From Solobacterium sp. (GTDB lineage: Bacteria > Bacillota_I > Bacilli_A > Erysipelotrichales > Erysipelotrichaceae), in NCBI GenBank assembly GCA_016280695.1, contig JAEEHG010000002.1, forward strand, positions 1 through 12,765: 12,765 nt of DNA, in the 5' to 3' direction. Both the position numbers and the translations under genes were made by a program. Each line of letters starts with the position of its first letter. The stretch's first letter is position 1. The notes under the pieces were generated by a model. The model had not been told where the DNA came from. It did not search any database and saw only the letters and a program-made list of their open reading frames with translations. Below, in pieces: positions 1 to 6,955 of this stretch.

Positions 1-1006
1 CGAAACCGATGAAATCCATATCCATGAAATGGGTGATGTTATGCAGGAAGTCGCCGTCGAAGGCAGCTTCTTTGCCGGTCATGTTTGCTCCGGCAGTGGT
101 GCCCTGGTGGGCAGCGTTGGCCCAGAGGCCGATGATCATGGTGTTGCGGCTCTGCAGTTCATGGCCCTCGCAGCAGTCACCGGCTGCGTAAACGCCCGGC
201 CAGGATGTTGCCATGGCATCATCCACGACAATGCCGCGGTTGACCTTGATTTCCTGCGGGTCAACAATCTTTGTGTTTGCCCGGGTGCCGATGCAGAGTA
301 CGACCAGGTCAGCCTCAACAACACTGCCGTCCGACATGGTGCAGTGGTAGCCGGCCGCGGTTTTCTCAGCTTTCTGCAGGCCTTTGCCAAGGGCCAGTTC
401 AACGCCTTTGGCACTGATCCGGCGCTCGATTTCGGCCGCCACATCCGGATAGGAAGCCAGCGGGAAAATGGCCGGGGCGAGATCGGCGAGAACGGTATGG
501 ATCCCCTGGCTGTTCAGCAGTTCCACAACCTTGATGCCGACCATGGAAGCACCGACAACCAGGGCAGAGTGATGCGGCCTGTCCGCCAGTTCCTGCTTGA
601 GCTTTACGGCATCGTCCACGGTGCGCATGTAAAAGGCATCTGCCGGGTCCAGACCCTCAAAGGCCGGGGCAAAGGCAGAGGCGCCGGAGGCGATCAGCAG
701 CCGGTCATAGCCGATTGCTTCGCCGTCTTCCAGAATGATTTCCTGCCTGGCCGCGTGCACTTCCTTAACTCTTGTGCCGGTGCGGATATCCAACTTGAAT
801 TCTTCCTCGATCTGCTTCAGGGAACCAAACGGGAACAGGGATTCAAAGGGAATCTTCCCGGCGGCGTAATACGTTGTAAGCATGGGGTTGTACGGGGCAT
901 AATCGTGCTCGCTGAATACGGTGATCTGTCCTTCCGGGTCATTCTCCCGGATGGTCCTGGCCGCGTAATAGCCGGCACAACCGAACCCGATAATTGCGTA
1001 ATGCAC
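1..1006 (-). CDS. FAD/NAD(P)H-dependent oxidoreductase, 3' end outside window
   Basis: The visible 335 residues form a two-Rossmann flavoprotein of the pyridine nucleotide-disulfide reductase fold, probably a cytoplasmic NAD(P)H reductase passing electrons to an Fe-S or rubredoxin-type partner. Residues 7-12 (GFGCAG) are the FAD dinucleotide loop. ASG at 106-108 matches the ATG-type motif. GASMVG at 152-157 is the NAD(P)H loop, with Ser where the second Gly usually sits. GVYAAGDC at 279-286 is the FAD-binding GD motif. The N-terminal stretch around 38-50 (PYNPMLTTYY) lacks the active cysteine of CoA-disulfide reductases and NADH oxidases, so it looks more like the NirB/rubredoxin-reductase/phenylglyoxylate-dehydrogenase-epsilon type. 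The start is GTG at 1006, because AGGAGG lies at 1020-1015, eight bases upstream, and no in-frame ATG fits. Divergent from the ABC operon. The C-terminus, which would help name the partner, is missing. Family is secure, substrate unknown. Confidence 0.88.
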   Translation of the reverse strand, partial: MHYAIIGFGCAGYYAARTIRENDPEGQITVFSEHDYAPYNPMLTTYYAAGKIPFESLFPFGSLKQIEEEFKLDIRTGTRVKEVHAARQEIILEDGEAIGYDRLLIASGASAFAPAFEGLDPADAFYMRTVDDAVKLKQELADRPHHSALVVGASMVGIKVVELLNSQGIHTVLADLAPAIFPLASYPDVAAEIERRISAKGVELALGKGLQKAEKTAAGYHCTMSDGSVVEADLVVLCIGTRANTKIVDPQEIKVNRGIVVDDAMATSWPGVYAAGDCCEGHELQSRNTMIIGLWANAAHQGTTAGANMTGKEAAFDGDFLHNITHFMDMDFIGF

Positions 1007-1040
1007 AAAAACCACCTCCTTTATGAACATTGTTATTTAA

Positions 1041-1070
1041 ATTATAGCGTACGGGAAAGATCACGGTACA
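1041..1070 (-). promoter_or_regulatory. Putative promoter of the oxidoreductase gene
   Basis: On the minus strand a perfect TATAAT -10 hexamer lies at 1046-1041. The matching -35 is weak (TGTACC at 1070-1065, 18-base spacer). It would place the transcript start about 30 bases ahead of the GTG start at 1006. Seen by eye only; the strong -10 is the main support. Confidence 0.55.
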
Positions 1071-1104
1071 GATACATCCATGTTTTTTGCATATAAACAG
1101 GTGC

Positions 1105-1117
1105 GCTTTGCCAAAGC
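1105..1117. promoter_or_regulatory. 13-base palindrome, possible operator
   Basis: GCTTTG-C-CAAAGC is a perfect inverted repeat around one central base. It sits in the divergent region between the oxidoreductase and the ABC importer, just upstream of the expected -35 position of the importer promoter, where a sugar-type regulator could bind. No regulator gene lies in the window, so the role is inference. Confidence 0.4.
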
Positions 1118-1142
1118 TGCAATATCAGGGCGAATAACCGCG

Positions 1143-1151
1143 TGTTACAAT
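1143..1151 (+). promoter_or_regulatory. Putative extended -10 promoter of the ABC importer operon
   Basis: TGtTACAAT is an extended -10 element (TG, one base, then TACAAT with one mismatch to consensus). The -35 position (around 1123-1128, TATCAG) is poor, which fits an extended -10 promoter. A start near 1158 would leave a short leader with the AGGAGG ribosome site at 1172-1177. Confidence 0.45.
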
Positions 1152-1184
1152 TTACTCATATTCCGGCAGACAGGAGGTGGCTTC

Positions 1185-2294
1185 ATGAAAATTGTTCTTC
1201 AGCATCTGACCAAGATCTATCCGAACCGCAATAAAAAAGTGGGCGGGGAAGTAGTCGCGGTCAATGATTTTGATTTTGAAATACCGGACGGCAAGCTGAT
1301 CGGGCTCCTGGGTCCTTCCGGCTGCGGCAAGTCCACGACACTGAACATGATCTGCGGTCTGGAAAAGCCTACCCGGGGGAGGATTTTCTTCGGGGATGAT
1401 GACGTGACTGAACTGCCGCCGGAAAACCGCGGTGTCGGGATGGTCTTCCAGAGTTATGCCCTGTATCCGCACCTGACGGTCCGGCAGAACATCACATTCC
1501 CGCTGGAGAATCTGAAAGGGGCAGAGAAGCTGACGAAAGCCCAGATGAACGAGAAGGCCCTGGAGGCCGCCCGGCTGGTGCAGATCGACCAGCTGATGGA
1601 CCGCAGGCCAAGTGAACTTTCCGGGGGCCAGCAGCAGCGGGTAGCCATTGCCCGGGCCCTGGTCAACCGGCCGCGGGTGCTCCTGCTGGATGAACCGCTG
1701 TCCAACCTGGATGCCCGGCTGCGCCTGCAGACCCGTGAGGAAATCCGCCGGATCCAGACGGAGACCGGCATTACAACCATCTTCGTAACCCATGACCAGG
1801 AAGAGGCCATGAGCATATCCGACCAGATTGTCGTCATGTCTGCCGGGGTTCTGCAGCAGATGGGGCCGCCGCAGGAAGTCTATGATGACCCGGTCAACCT
1901 GTTTACCGCCAGGTTCCTCGGCACCCCGGCTATCAATGTCTTCCAGGGCACGGTGCGCAATGAGCAGCTCTATATCGGTGAGGCGGCCGTGCTGGCAGTG
2001 CCGGGGACAGCCGATCAGGAGGTGTTTGCCGGCATCCGGCCGGAAGGCTTTGTGATCAGTGATGACGGCCCGTTTGTGCCGGAACTGATCCGGGTGGAGG
2101 TCATGGGCAGGGATACCAGCGTGGTCTGCAGCCATCCGGCCTGCACGACGCAGACAATCCGCGCCATTGTCCCGTCAGACAGTGTCAGCCATGACGCAGA
2201 GATCATCCGGTTTGCCCTCAAGCCGGCAAAAGTGCACCTGTTTGCGAAAGATACCGGACTACGCATCCGGACCGGGGGAAAGCAGGATGGATAG
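1185..2294 (+). CDS. ABC importer ATPase, UgpC/MsmK/MalK type
   Basis: This 369-residue cytoplasmic ATPase powers the carbohydrate-type (CUT1) importer encoded by the next three genes. Visible motifs: Walker A GPSGCGKST at 43-51, Q-loop Gln89, signature LSGGQ at 145-149, Walker B VLLLDE at 165-170, and switch His203. After about residue 240 there is a C-terminal beta-rich regulatory region (TOBE-like), as in MalK/UgpC. Length is normal for the family. The start is the ATG at 1185, with CAGGAGGTGG seven to eight bases upstream; an earlier in-frame ATG at 1080 has no ribosome site and would overlap the promoter. It is first in the operon, and its 3' end overlaps the next start by 8 bases. Such ATPases often serve several sugar importers, so the substrate cannot be read from it. 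Confidence 0.95.
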   Translation: MKIVLQHLTKIYPNRNKKVGGEVVAVNDFDFEIPDGKLIGLLGPSGCGKSTTLNMICGLEKPTRGRIFFGDDDVTELPPENRGVGMVFQSYALYPHLTVRQNITFPLENLKGAEKLTKAQMNEKALEAARLVQIDQLMDRRPSELSGGQQQRVAIARALVNRPRVLLLDEPLSNLDARLRLQTREEIRRIQTETGITTIFVTHDQEEAMSISDQIVVMSAGVLQQMGPPQEVYDDPVNLFTARFLGTPAINVFQGTVRNEQLYIGEAAVLAVPGTADQEVFAGIRPEGFVISDDGPFVPELIRVEVMGRDTSVVCSHPACTTQTIRAIVPSDSVSHDAEIIRFALKPAKVHLFAKDTGLRIRTGGKQDG

Positions 2295-3180
2295 AGAAGA
2301 ACGCAAAGCCTGGTTGTACCTTCTGCCGGCAATGATCTTCCTCGGCATCTTCATGGTCTATCCGCTGTTCGATGTCATGGTCTATTCCGTGGAGGAAGGC
2401 TACAATTCCGCTTCCCAGACCTTCCGCGGCGTCGGTCTGTACAACTATGCCTATGTCCTGCGTGATCCTTACTTCCTGCAGGCACTGAAGAATACATTTA
2501 TCCTGGTGATCATCACGGTGCCGGTTTCCACCGGGATCGCGCTGCTGATTTCCGTGGGGCTCAACTCGATTACCCGGCTGAAGGAACTGTTCCAGACGAT
2601 ATTCTTCCTGCCGTATGTCACCAATACGCTGGCTGTCGGCCTGGTGTTCATGATCCTGTTCAAGAAAACGCCGTATTCAGACGGCTTTGTGAACCTGATT
2701 ATTCACTTCTTTGGCGGCAGCACCGTTGACTTCATCGAAGGACCGTACTGGGCCAAGATGTTTGTCATGTGCTTCTATACCGTCTGGGTTGTCCTGCCGT
2801 TCAAGATCCTGATCCTGACCAGCGCGCTGGCCTCGGTGGATCCCGACCTGTACAAGGCAGCCCGGGTGGACGGGGCCTCAAAGGGCCGGATTTTCCGGAA
2901 GATCACCCTGCCGATGATTTCCCCGATGATTTTCTATCTGGTCATCACCGGGTTCATCGGGGCCTTCAAGGCATACGCTGATGAGGTGGCGATCTTCGGC
3001 ACCAACCTGAATGCGGCCGGGATGAACACGATTGTCGGCTTCGTCTATGACATGCTGTACGGTGACAGCGGCGGATATCCGTCCTATGCGGCGGCGGCAG
3101 CCCTGATCCTGTTTGTCATTGTGCTGACCATCACCGTTATCAACCTGCTGGTCCGGCGGAAGAATTCCGTCATTTCGTGA
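2287..3180 (+). CDS. ABC sugar-type permease, UgpA/MalF-like
   Basis: A 297-residue integral membrane subunit of the CUT1 importer. About six hydrophobic segments are visible: near residues 9-30, 70-92, 102-125, 156-180, 212-228 and 266-289. The cytoplasmic coupling loop carries the EAA motif at about 189-212 (YKAARVDGA, then ITLPMISP), which docks on the ATPase. The start is ATG 2287, inside the 3' end of the ATPase gene and preceded by a purine-rich GGGGGAAAGCAGG; this gives an 8-base overlap and implies translational coupling. An upstream in-frame ATG would put about 40 residues of out-of-frame ATPase sequence before the real N-terminus. Forms the translocation pore with the following permease. 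Substrate unknown. Confidence 0.94.
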   Translation: MDREERKAWLYLLPAMIFLGIFMVYPLFDVMVYSVEEGYNSASQTFRGVGLYNYAYVLRDPYFLQALKNTFILVIITVPVSTGIALLISVGLNSITRLKELFQTIFFLPYVTNTLAVGLVFMILFKKTPYSDGFVNLIIHFFGGSTVDFIEGPYWAKMFVMCFYTVWVVLPFKILILTSALASVDPDLYKAARVDGASKGRIFRKITLPMISPMIFYLVITGFIGAFKAYADEVAIFGTNLNAAGMNTIVGFVYDMLYGDSGGYPSYAAAAALILFVIVLTITVINLLVRRKNSVIS

Positions 3181-3188
3181 GGTGAACC

Positions 3189-4058
3189 ATGACACAGTTT
3201 GAATTGATCGGAAAAAAGAGCAGGACAGGGGAAACCGTCCGGAAAACCGCCACGTATGTCCTGCTGAGCATCTGGGCACTGATCGTGCTGTTTCCGTTTT
3301 ACTGGATGGTGCTGACCTCCCTGAAGAGCTACAGCGCGTACAATTCGGAATATGTGCCGAAACTGTACACGACCGCGCCGACCCTGCAGAACTACACGGA
3401 TGCCTTCACCGCTGTGCCGCTGGCCCGCTATTTCGGCAATACGCTGATCTTTACGCTGGTGACGACCGCGGTCATGCTGGTGGTTACGGTACTGGCTGCC
3501 TATGCCTTTGCCCGCCTGCGGTTCCGCGGCCGGAACCTGCTGTTCACGCTGTTCCTGGCCCTGATGATGATCCCGAACGAACTGGTGATCATCACCAACT
3601 TTGTGACGATTACGGACTGGAATATGCGCAATACATTTGCCGGCCTGATCCTGCCCAGTGTCACCTCTGTCTTCTATATTTATCTGCTTAAGGAGAGCTT
3701 CGAGCAGGTGCCCGAGGAACTCTACAAAGCCGCCAAGGTGGACGGGACATCGGACCTGAAGTATCTGACCAAAGTCATGATCCCGATCTGCCAGCCGACC
3801 ATTGTCACCATCGTGATCCTGAAGGTGATCGAGTGCTGGAATTCCTATGTATGGCCCCGGCTGATCACGGATGACGCGGCCTATTTCCTGGTGTCCAACG
3901 GCATCCAGGAAATCCGGGAGAACGGCTTTGGCCGGGAGAACATACCGGCAATGATGGCTGCGGTTGTTGTTATTTCCATACCGCTGATCATTCTCTTTCT
4001 GATATTCCACAAGAAAATCATGGCCGCTGTATCCAGAGGGGGGACCAAGGGAGCATGA
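3189..4058 (+). CDS. ABC sugar-type permease, UgpE/MalG-like
   Basis: The second membrane subunit of the importer, 289 residues. An N-terminal cytoplasmic stretch of about 20 residues is followed by a first helix at about 21-43. Further helices lie near 84-106, 117-140, 149-167, 203-216 and 254-274. The EAA loop is at about 179-203 (YKAAKVDGT, then MIPICQP). MNTF-type conserved family features such as FPFYWMVLTSLK at 35-46 are present. The start ATG 3189 has GAGGTGA at 3179-3185 overlapping the stop of the preceding permease. Its own stop overlaps the next start in an ATGA (4055-4058). These couplings show that the four proteins are made as one set. Confidence 0.94.
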   Translation: MTQFELIGKKSRTGETVRKTATYVLLSIWALIVLFPFYWMVLTSLKSYSAYNSEYVPKLYTTAPTLQNYTDAFTAVPLARYFGNTLIFTLVTTAVMLVVTVLAAYAFARLRFRGRNLLFTLFLALMMIPNELVIITNFVTITDWNMRNTFAGLILPSVTSVFYIYLLKESFEQVPEELYKAAKVDGTSDLKYLTKVMIPICQPTIVTIVILKVIECWNSYVWPRLITDDAAYFLVSNGIQEIRENGFGRENIPAMMAAVVVISIPLIILFLIFHKKIMAAVSRGGTKGA

Positions 4059-5638
4059 GAAGGAAAATTGCTGCAGCGCTGCTGTGCCTCTGCCTGACGG
4101 CGCTGTGCGGGTGCCACGGGTCACGGGGGATGGGTGCCTTTGTCATTCCGGAGGAATTCGATGAAACAAAGACCTATGAACTCACATTCTGGGCCAAAAA
4201 TGATACCAACAAACGGCAGACGGCCGTCTATGAGCAGGCCATCGCGGACTTTGAAGAGCTCTATCCGAATATCAAGGTAAACATGCGGCTCTATACCGAC
4301 TACGGCCGGATTTACAACGATGTCATCACCAACATTTCCACCGGCACAACCCCGGACATATGCATTACCTACCCGGACCACATCGCCACCTACATGACCG
4401 GCACGAATGTCGTCGTGCCGCTGGATGAACTGTTCGCGGATGAAAAATACGGCCTGGGCGGGAGTGAACTGAAGTATGACGGGCCGCGTCAGGATGAGAT
4501 CATCCCGCAGTTCCTGGATGAGTGCGCCATCGGCGGCATCCATTACGCGCTGCCGTACATGCGCTCCACGGAGGCACTGTACATCAACCGGGATTATGTG
4601 GAAGCCCTGGGCTATGAAGTGCCTGACGTGGTGACCTGGGACTTCATGTTCGAGGTGGCCGAGGCAGCCATGGCAAAAGATGCGGACGGGGTGTTCCTGA
4701 TCAATGGCCAGAAGATCATGATCCCGGTGATCTACAAGTCCACCGACAACATGATGATCCAGATGCTGCGGCAGAAAAATGCCGGTTATTCCGACGCGGA
4801 CGGGAACATTGCCATCTTCAACGACACGACCAGGGAACTGCTGGAAACCGTGGCTGTCCATGCCAAATCAGGCGCGTTCTCAACGTTCAAGATCTCCAGT
4901 TATCCGGCCAACTTCCTGAATGCCGGCCAGTGCATCTTCGCGATTGATTCCACCGCCGGGGCGACCTGGATGGGATCCAAGGCCCCGCTGGCCGATATCC
5001 CGGCTGACCAGTTCGTTGATTTTGAGACAGCCGTGCGCATGGTGCCGCAGTTTGACCCGGAACATCCGCAGATGATCTCCCAGGGACCTTCCGTGTGTAT
5101 TTTCAACAAGCCGGACAGCCAGCGGGTCCTGGCAGCCTGGCTGTTTGCCCAGTATCTGCTGACCAATGACGTGCAGATCGGATATGCGGAAACAGAGGGA
5201 TATGTACCGGTGACATCCAAGGCAAGAAATACCGATACGTACCAGGCCTATCTGGAAGAAGCAGGCACCGATGGGAATCTGCACTATGACATCAAGATCC
5301 AGGCTTCCCGGATTCTTCTTGACAACGTGCAGTATACCTTTACCACCCCGGTGTTCAACGGTTCCGCGTCCCTGCGGGATGCGGCCGGCCAGCTGATTGA
5401 AAAGGTCACAAAATCCGTCCGGCGGAAGGAAACCATTGATGACGCATACATGGAGAAACTGTTTGCGGACGTGACAGCCCTGTACCGCCTGGATCAGAAA
5501 CAGGGTGGTGCCGCGTATACGGAAGACAGTCTCGGCCCGCTGCCGGCTGCCTCAAAGGCACTGCTGGCGGGGCTGTGCGGTGTCTGGGTTCTGATCCTCG
5601 GCTATCTGGCATGGGATTACAGACGCAGGAGTTCTTAA
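4055..5638 (+). CDS. Solute-binding lipoprotein of the importer, with C-terminal membrane anchor
   Basis: This 527-residue protein is the extracellular family-1 solute-binding component, expected to deliver a sugar, oligosaccharide or glycerophospho-compound to the two permeases. The N-terminus is a lipoprotein signal: RRK, a hydrophobic core, then a lipobox ending at Cys20 (LCGC). From about residue 40 the pattern TYELTFWAKND, FEELYPNIKV and TPDI is typical of UgpB/MalE-like folds. Unusually, the C-terminus has one strongly hydrophobic helix at about 502-520, followed by DYRRRSS; the arginines predict a cytoplasmic tail. The protein would thus be held at both ends, by lipid and by a helix. 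It is also longer than the usual 400-450 residues. The start is the ATGA overlap with the permease. No terminator with a U-run is seen after it. Confidence 0.9.
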   Translation: MRRKIAAALLCLCLTALCGCHGSRGMGAFVIPEEFDETKTYELTFWAKNDTNKRQTAVYEQAIADFEELYPNIKVNMRLYTDYGRIYNDVITNISTGTTPDICITYPDHIATYMTGTNVVVPLDELFADEKYGLGGSELKYDGPRQDEIIPQFLDECAIGGIHYALPYMRSTEALYINRDYVEALGYEVPDVVTWDFMFEVAEAAMAKDADGVFLINGQKIMIPVIYKSTDNMMIQMLRQKNAGYSDADGNIAIFNDTTRELLETVAVHAKSGAFSTFKISSYPANFLNAGQCIFAIDSTAGATWMGSKAPLADIPADQFVDFETAVRMVPQFDPEHPQMISQGPSVCIFNKPDSQRVLAAWLFAQYLLTNDVQIGYAETEGYVPVTSKARNTDTYQAYLEEAGTDGNLHYDIKIQASRILLDNVQYTFTTPVFNGSASLRDAAGQLIEKVTKSVRRKETIDDAYMEKLFADVTALYRLDQKQGGAAYTEDSLGPLPAASKALLAGLCGVWVLILGYLAWDYRRRSS

Positions 5639-5655
5639 GAAACAGGTCAAAAAAG

Positions 5656-5684
5656 TATGCGGAAATCCGCACTTGAAGTATAAT
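5656..5684 (+). promoter_or_regulatory. Possible promoter with palindrome in its spacer, ahead of the lipoprotein
   Basis: TATAAT is perfect at 5679-5684, but no good -35 is visible 16-18 bases upstream. The spacer holds TGCGGA-AA-TCCGCA at 5658-5671, an inverted repeat that lacks a following U-run and so is not a terminator. It could be a regulator site, or the operon may read through from the solute-binding gene 91 bases upstream. Confidence 0.4.
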
Positions 5685-5729
5685 AACTACGTTGTTCGGA
5701 TGGATTCCGCAACAGGGGGAAAAAGAAAA

Positions 5730-6500
5730 ATGAAAAAGTTTCTGACAGCAGCAGCGGCAATGATGATACTCGCCGGCTGCTCAAACGCTCCTAAGCCGAC
5801 ACCGACACCGGAACCGGAACAGGATTACGCTGCCAAGTCGGAGGGAGTCATGACATTTGCCGAGTATGATGCCGCTGAACTTGATACAAAGGTAACCATC
5901 GAGGCTTATGTCCAGGGTCATCAGTCCTGGTGGAATGACAAGGTTACTGTCTACGCACAGGATCCGGACGGTGCCTATTTCCTGTATGAACTGCCGTGTT
6001 CCGAAGAGGATGCCGCGAAGCTGGTGGAAGGTCAGAAGATCAAGGTTACCGGCTATAAGAGTGAGTGGGCCGGCGAAGTTGAAATCACCTTCGACGAAGG
6101 TGATATGACCGCGCTGGAGATCGAAGACGGCAACTGGATTGCTGAAGCAGTCAATGCGGATGAATTCTGGGGCTCGCCGGATCTGATCACCCTGCAGAAC
6201 CGCAAGGTCTACTTCACAGGGGTCACCGTGGAAGACTACACAACTGATGAAGACGGCGCAACCGGTGCTGCCTTTGCCTACAAGAACCCGACAGACAAGA
6301 CAGATGATCTGTATGTCCAGCTGACAAAGGGTGATACAACTTACGAATTCTGCGTTGAATACTATCTCTGCAACGAAGAAACTGATGTATACAAGGCAGT
6401 GGAAGCCCTGAACATCGGCGATGTCGTTGACGTGGAAGGATTCCTGTACTGGTACAACGGACCGAACCTGCACATCACTGCAGTCGGCGCTGCTGAGTAA
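5730..6500 (+). CDS. Acidic lipoprotein with two probable OB-fold-like modules
   Basis: A 256-residue secreted lipoprotein of unknown function. The signal is MKK, an Ala/Met-rich core, then LAGC with lipidated Cys17. A Pro/Thr linker (PKPTPTPEPE, 21-30) follows. Two beta-rich modules lie at about 41-130 and 150-254. Each has the order of strands seen in OB folds: a TKVTIEAYVQG-type first strand, a central YAQDPDG turn, and a closing GQKIKVTGY strand in the first module; a RKVYFTGVTV strand and a closing GDVVDVEGF strand in the second. Asp and Glu are abundant. OB-type domains can bind nucleic acid, sugars or protein; the ligand cannot be read here. The start ATG 5730 has AGGGGG at 5714-5719; upstream in-frame ATGs would spoil the signal peptide. 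It may serve the neighbouring importer, but that is position only. Confidence 0.82.
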   Translation: MKKFLTAAAAMMILAGCSNAPKPTPTPEPEQDYAAKSEGVMTFAEYDAAELDTKVTIEAYVQGHQSWWNDKVTVYAQDPDGAYFLYELPCSEEDAAKLVEGQKIKVTGYKSEWAGEVEITFDEGDMTALEIEDGNWIAEAVNADEFWGSPDLITLQNRKVYFTGVTVEDYTTDEDGATGAAFAYKNPTDKTDDLYVQLTKGDTTYEFCVEYYLCNEETDVYKAVEALNIGDVVDVEGFLYWYNGPNLHITAVGAAE

Positions 6501-6508
6501 GTTCCGCG

Positions 6509-6539
6509 AAGCGAAGATCACAATGATCTTCGCTTTTTT
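6509..6539 (+). terminator. Rho-independent terminator after the lipoprotein
   Basis: GCGAAGATCA (6511-6520) pairs perfectly with TGATCTTCGC (6524-6533) around a CAA loop. Two more A-T pairs are possible below, and a run of six T follows (6534-6539). Confidence 0.93.
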
Positions 6540-6552
6540 GTTTTTCAGGATA

Positions 6553-6561
6553 TGTTAAACT
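6553..6561 (+). promoter_or_regulatory. Possible extended -10 promoter of the small Cys-rich protein
   Basis: TGtTAAACT is an extended -10 element with four of six hexamer matches, lying between the preceding terminator and the AGGAGG at 6571-6576. The -35 region falls in the T-run of the terminator and is weak. The position fits, because the terminator isolates this unit from upstream transcription. Confidence 0.4.
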
Positions 6562-6583
6562 GATTCTGTTAGGAGGTCCGGTT

Positions 6584-6955
6584 ATGGATAAAGATGAACT
6601 GATTCTTTTAGTGGAAGACCTGGTCACTGTACCGCACTGCTGCACTGAACTGAAGGAAGCCGGGCAGAAGTGGATCGCCTCAGTCGGCACCCCGGATGAA
6701 AAGGCGGCTGCCGAAAGCCTGATTGCGGAAATCGAGGAAGATATTGTACCGATCGATGACCTGGTGACGTTTGCCGAGTCTGAGAGTGCCCTGCGGGCCT
6801 TCGGGGAAGAGCGGGCAACGGAATTCCGCCTGCACGCCTATGAACTCAAGGCATCCGGCGCGAAATACTGTGACTGCGCGGCCTGCACCAAGGCCCTGCA
6901 TGTGCTGGAGCAGAAGGAAGCGCTGCTGAAGGCTGAACCGGATGAGCAGGCTTGA
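6584..6955 (+). CDS. Small cysteine-rich conserved protein (often mislabelled Hsp90)
   Basis: A 123-residue soluble protein, mostly helical by composition. Cys19-Cys20 lie in PHCC, and Cys96, Cys98 and Cys101 form a CxCxxC in AKYCDCAAC. Together they could hold a metal ion or a redox pair. From memory, Firmicutes proteins of this size and pattern are labelled molecular chaperone Hsp90 in databases. The sequence has no GHKL ATPase, middle or dimerisation region and is far too short, so that name cannot be right as a function. The start ATG 6584 has TAGGAGGT nine bases upstream. The 3' end overlaps the dehydrogenase gene by 14 bases, indicating coupled translation and a possible shared role. 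The true function is unknown. Confidence 0.85.
   Translation: MDKDELILLVEDLVTVPHCCTELKEAGQKWIASVGTPDEKAAAESLIAEIEEDIVPIDDLVTFAESESALRAFGEERATEFRLHAYELKASGAKYCDCAACTKALHVLEQKEALLKAEPDEQA

Noticed and set aside
1031..1048. TTGTTATTTAAATTATAG as a possible Rex (redox repressor) site near the oxidoreductase promoter
   Set aside because: Only one half resembles the TTGTxAA half-site; the other half does not match, so it cannot be supported.
29..1096. A long plus-strand reading frame (355 codons) opposite the oxidoreductase gene
   Set aside because: The minus-strand frame has clear FAD/NAD motifs and a good ribosome site. The plus-strand frame shows no family features and ends with promoter sequence; it is an artefact of the codon bias.
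1152..2135. Long minus-strand reading frame opposite the ABC ATPase
   Set aside because: It mirrors a gene with complete ATPase motifs. Such antisense frames occur opposite nearly every gene here because of GC-rich third positions.
5658..5671. TGCGGAAATCCGCA considered as the terminator of the ABC operon
   Set aside because: The stem is short with almost no loop and no T-run follows, so it is not a Rho-independent terminator.
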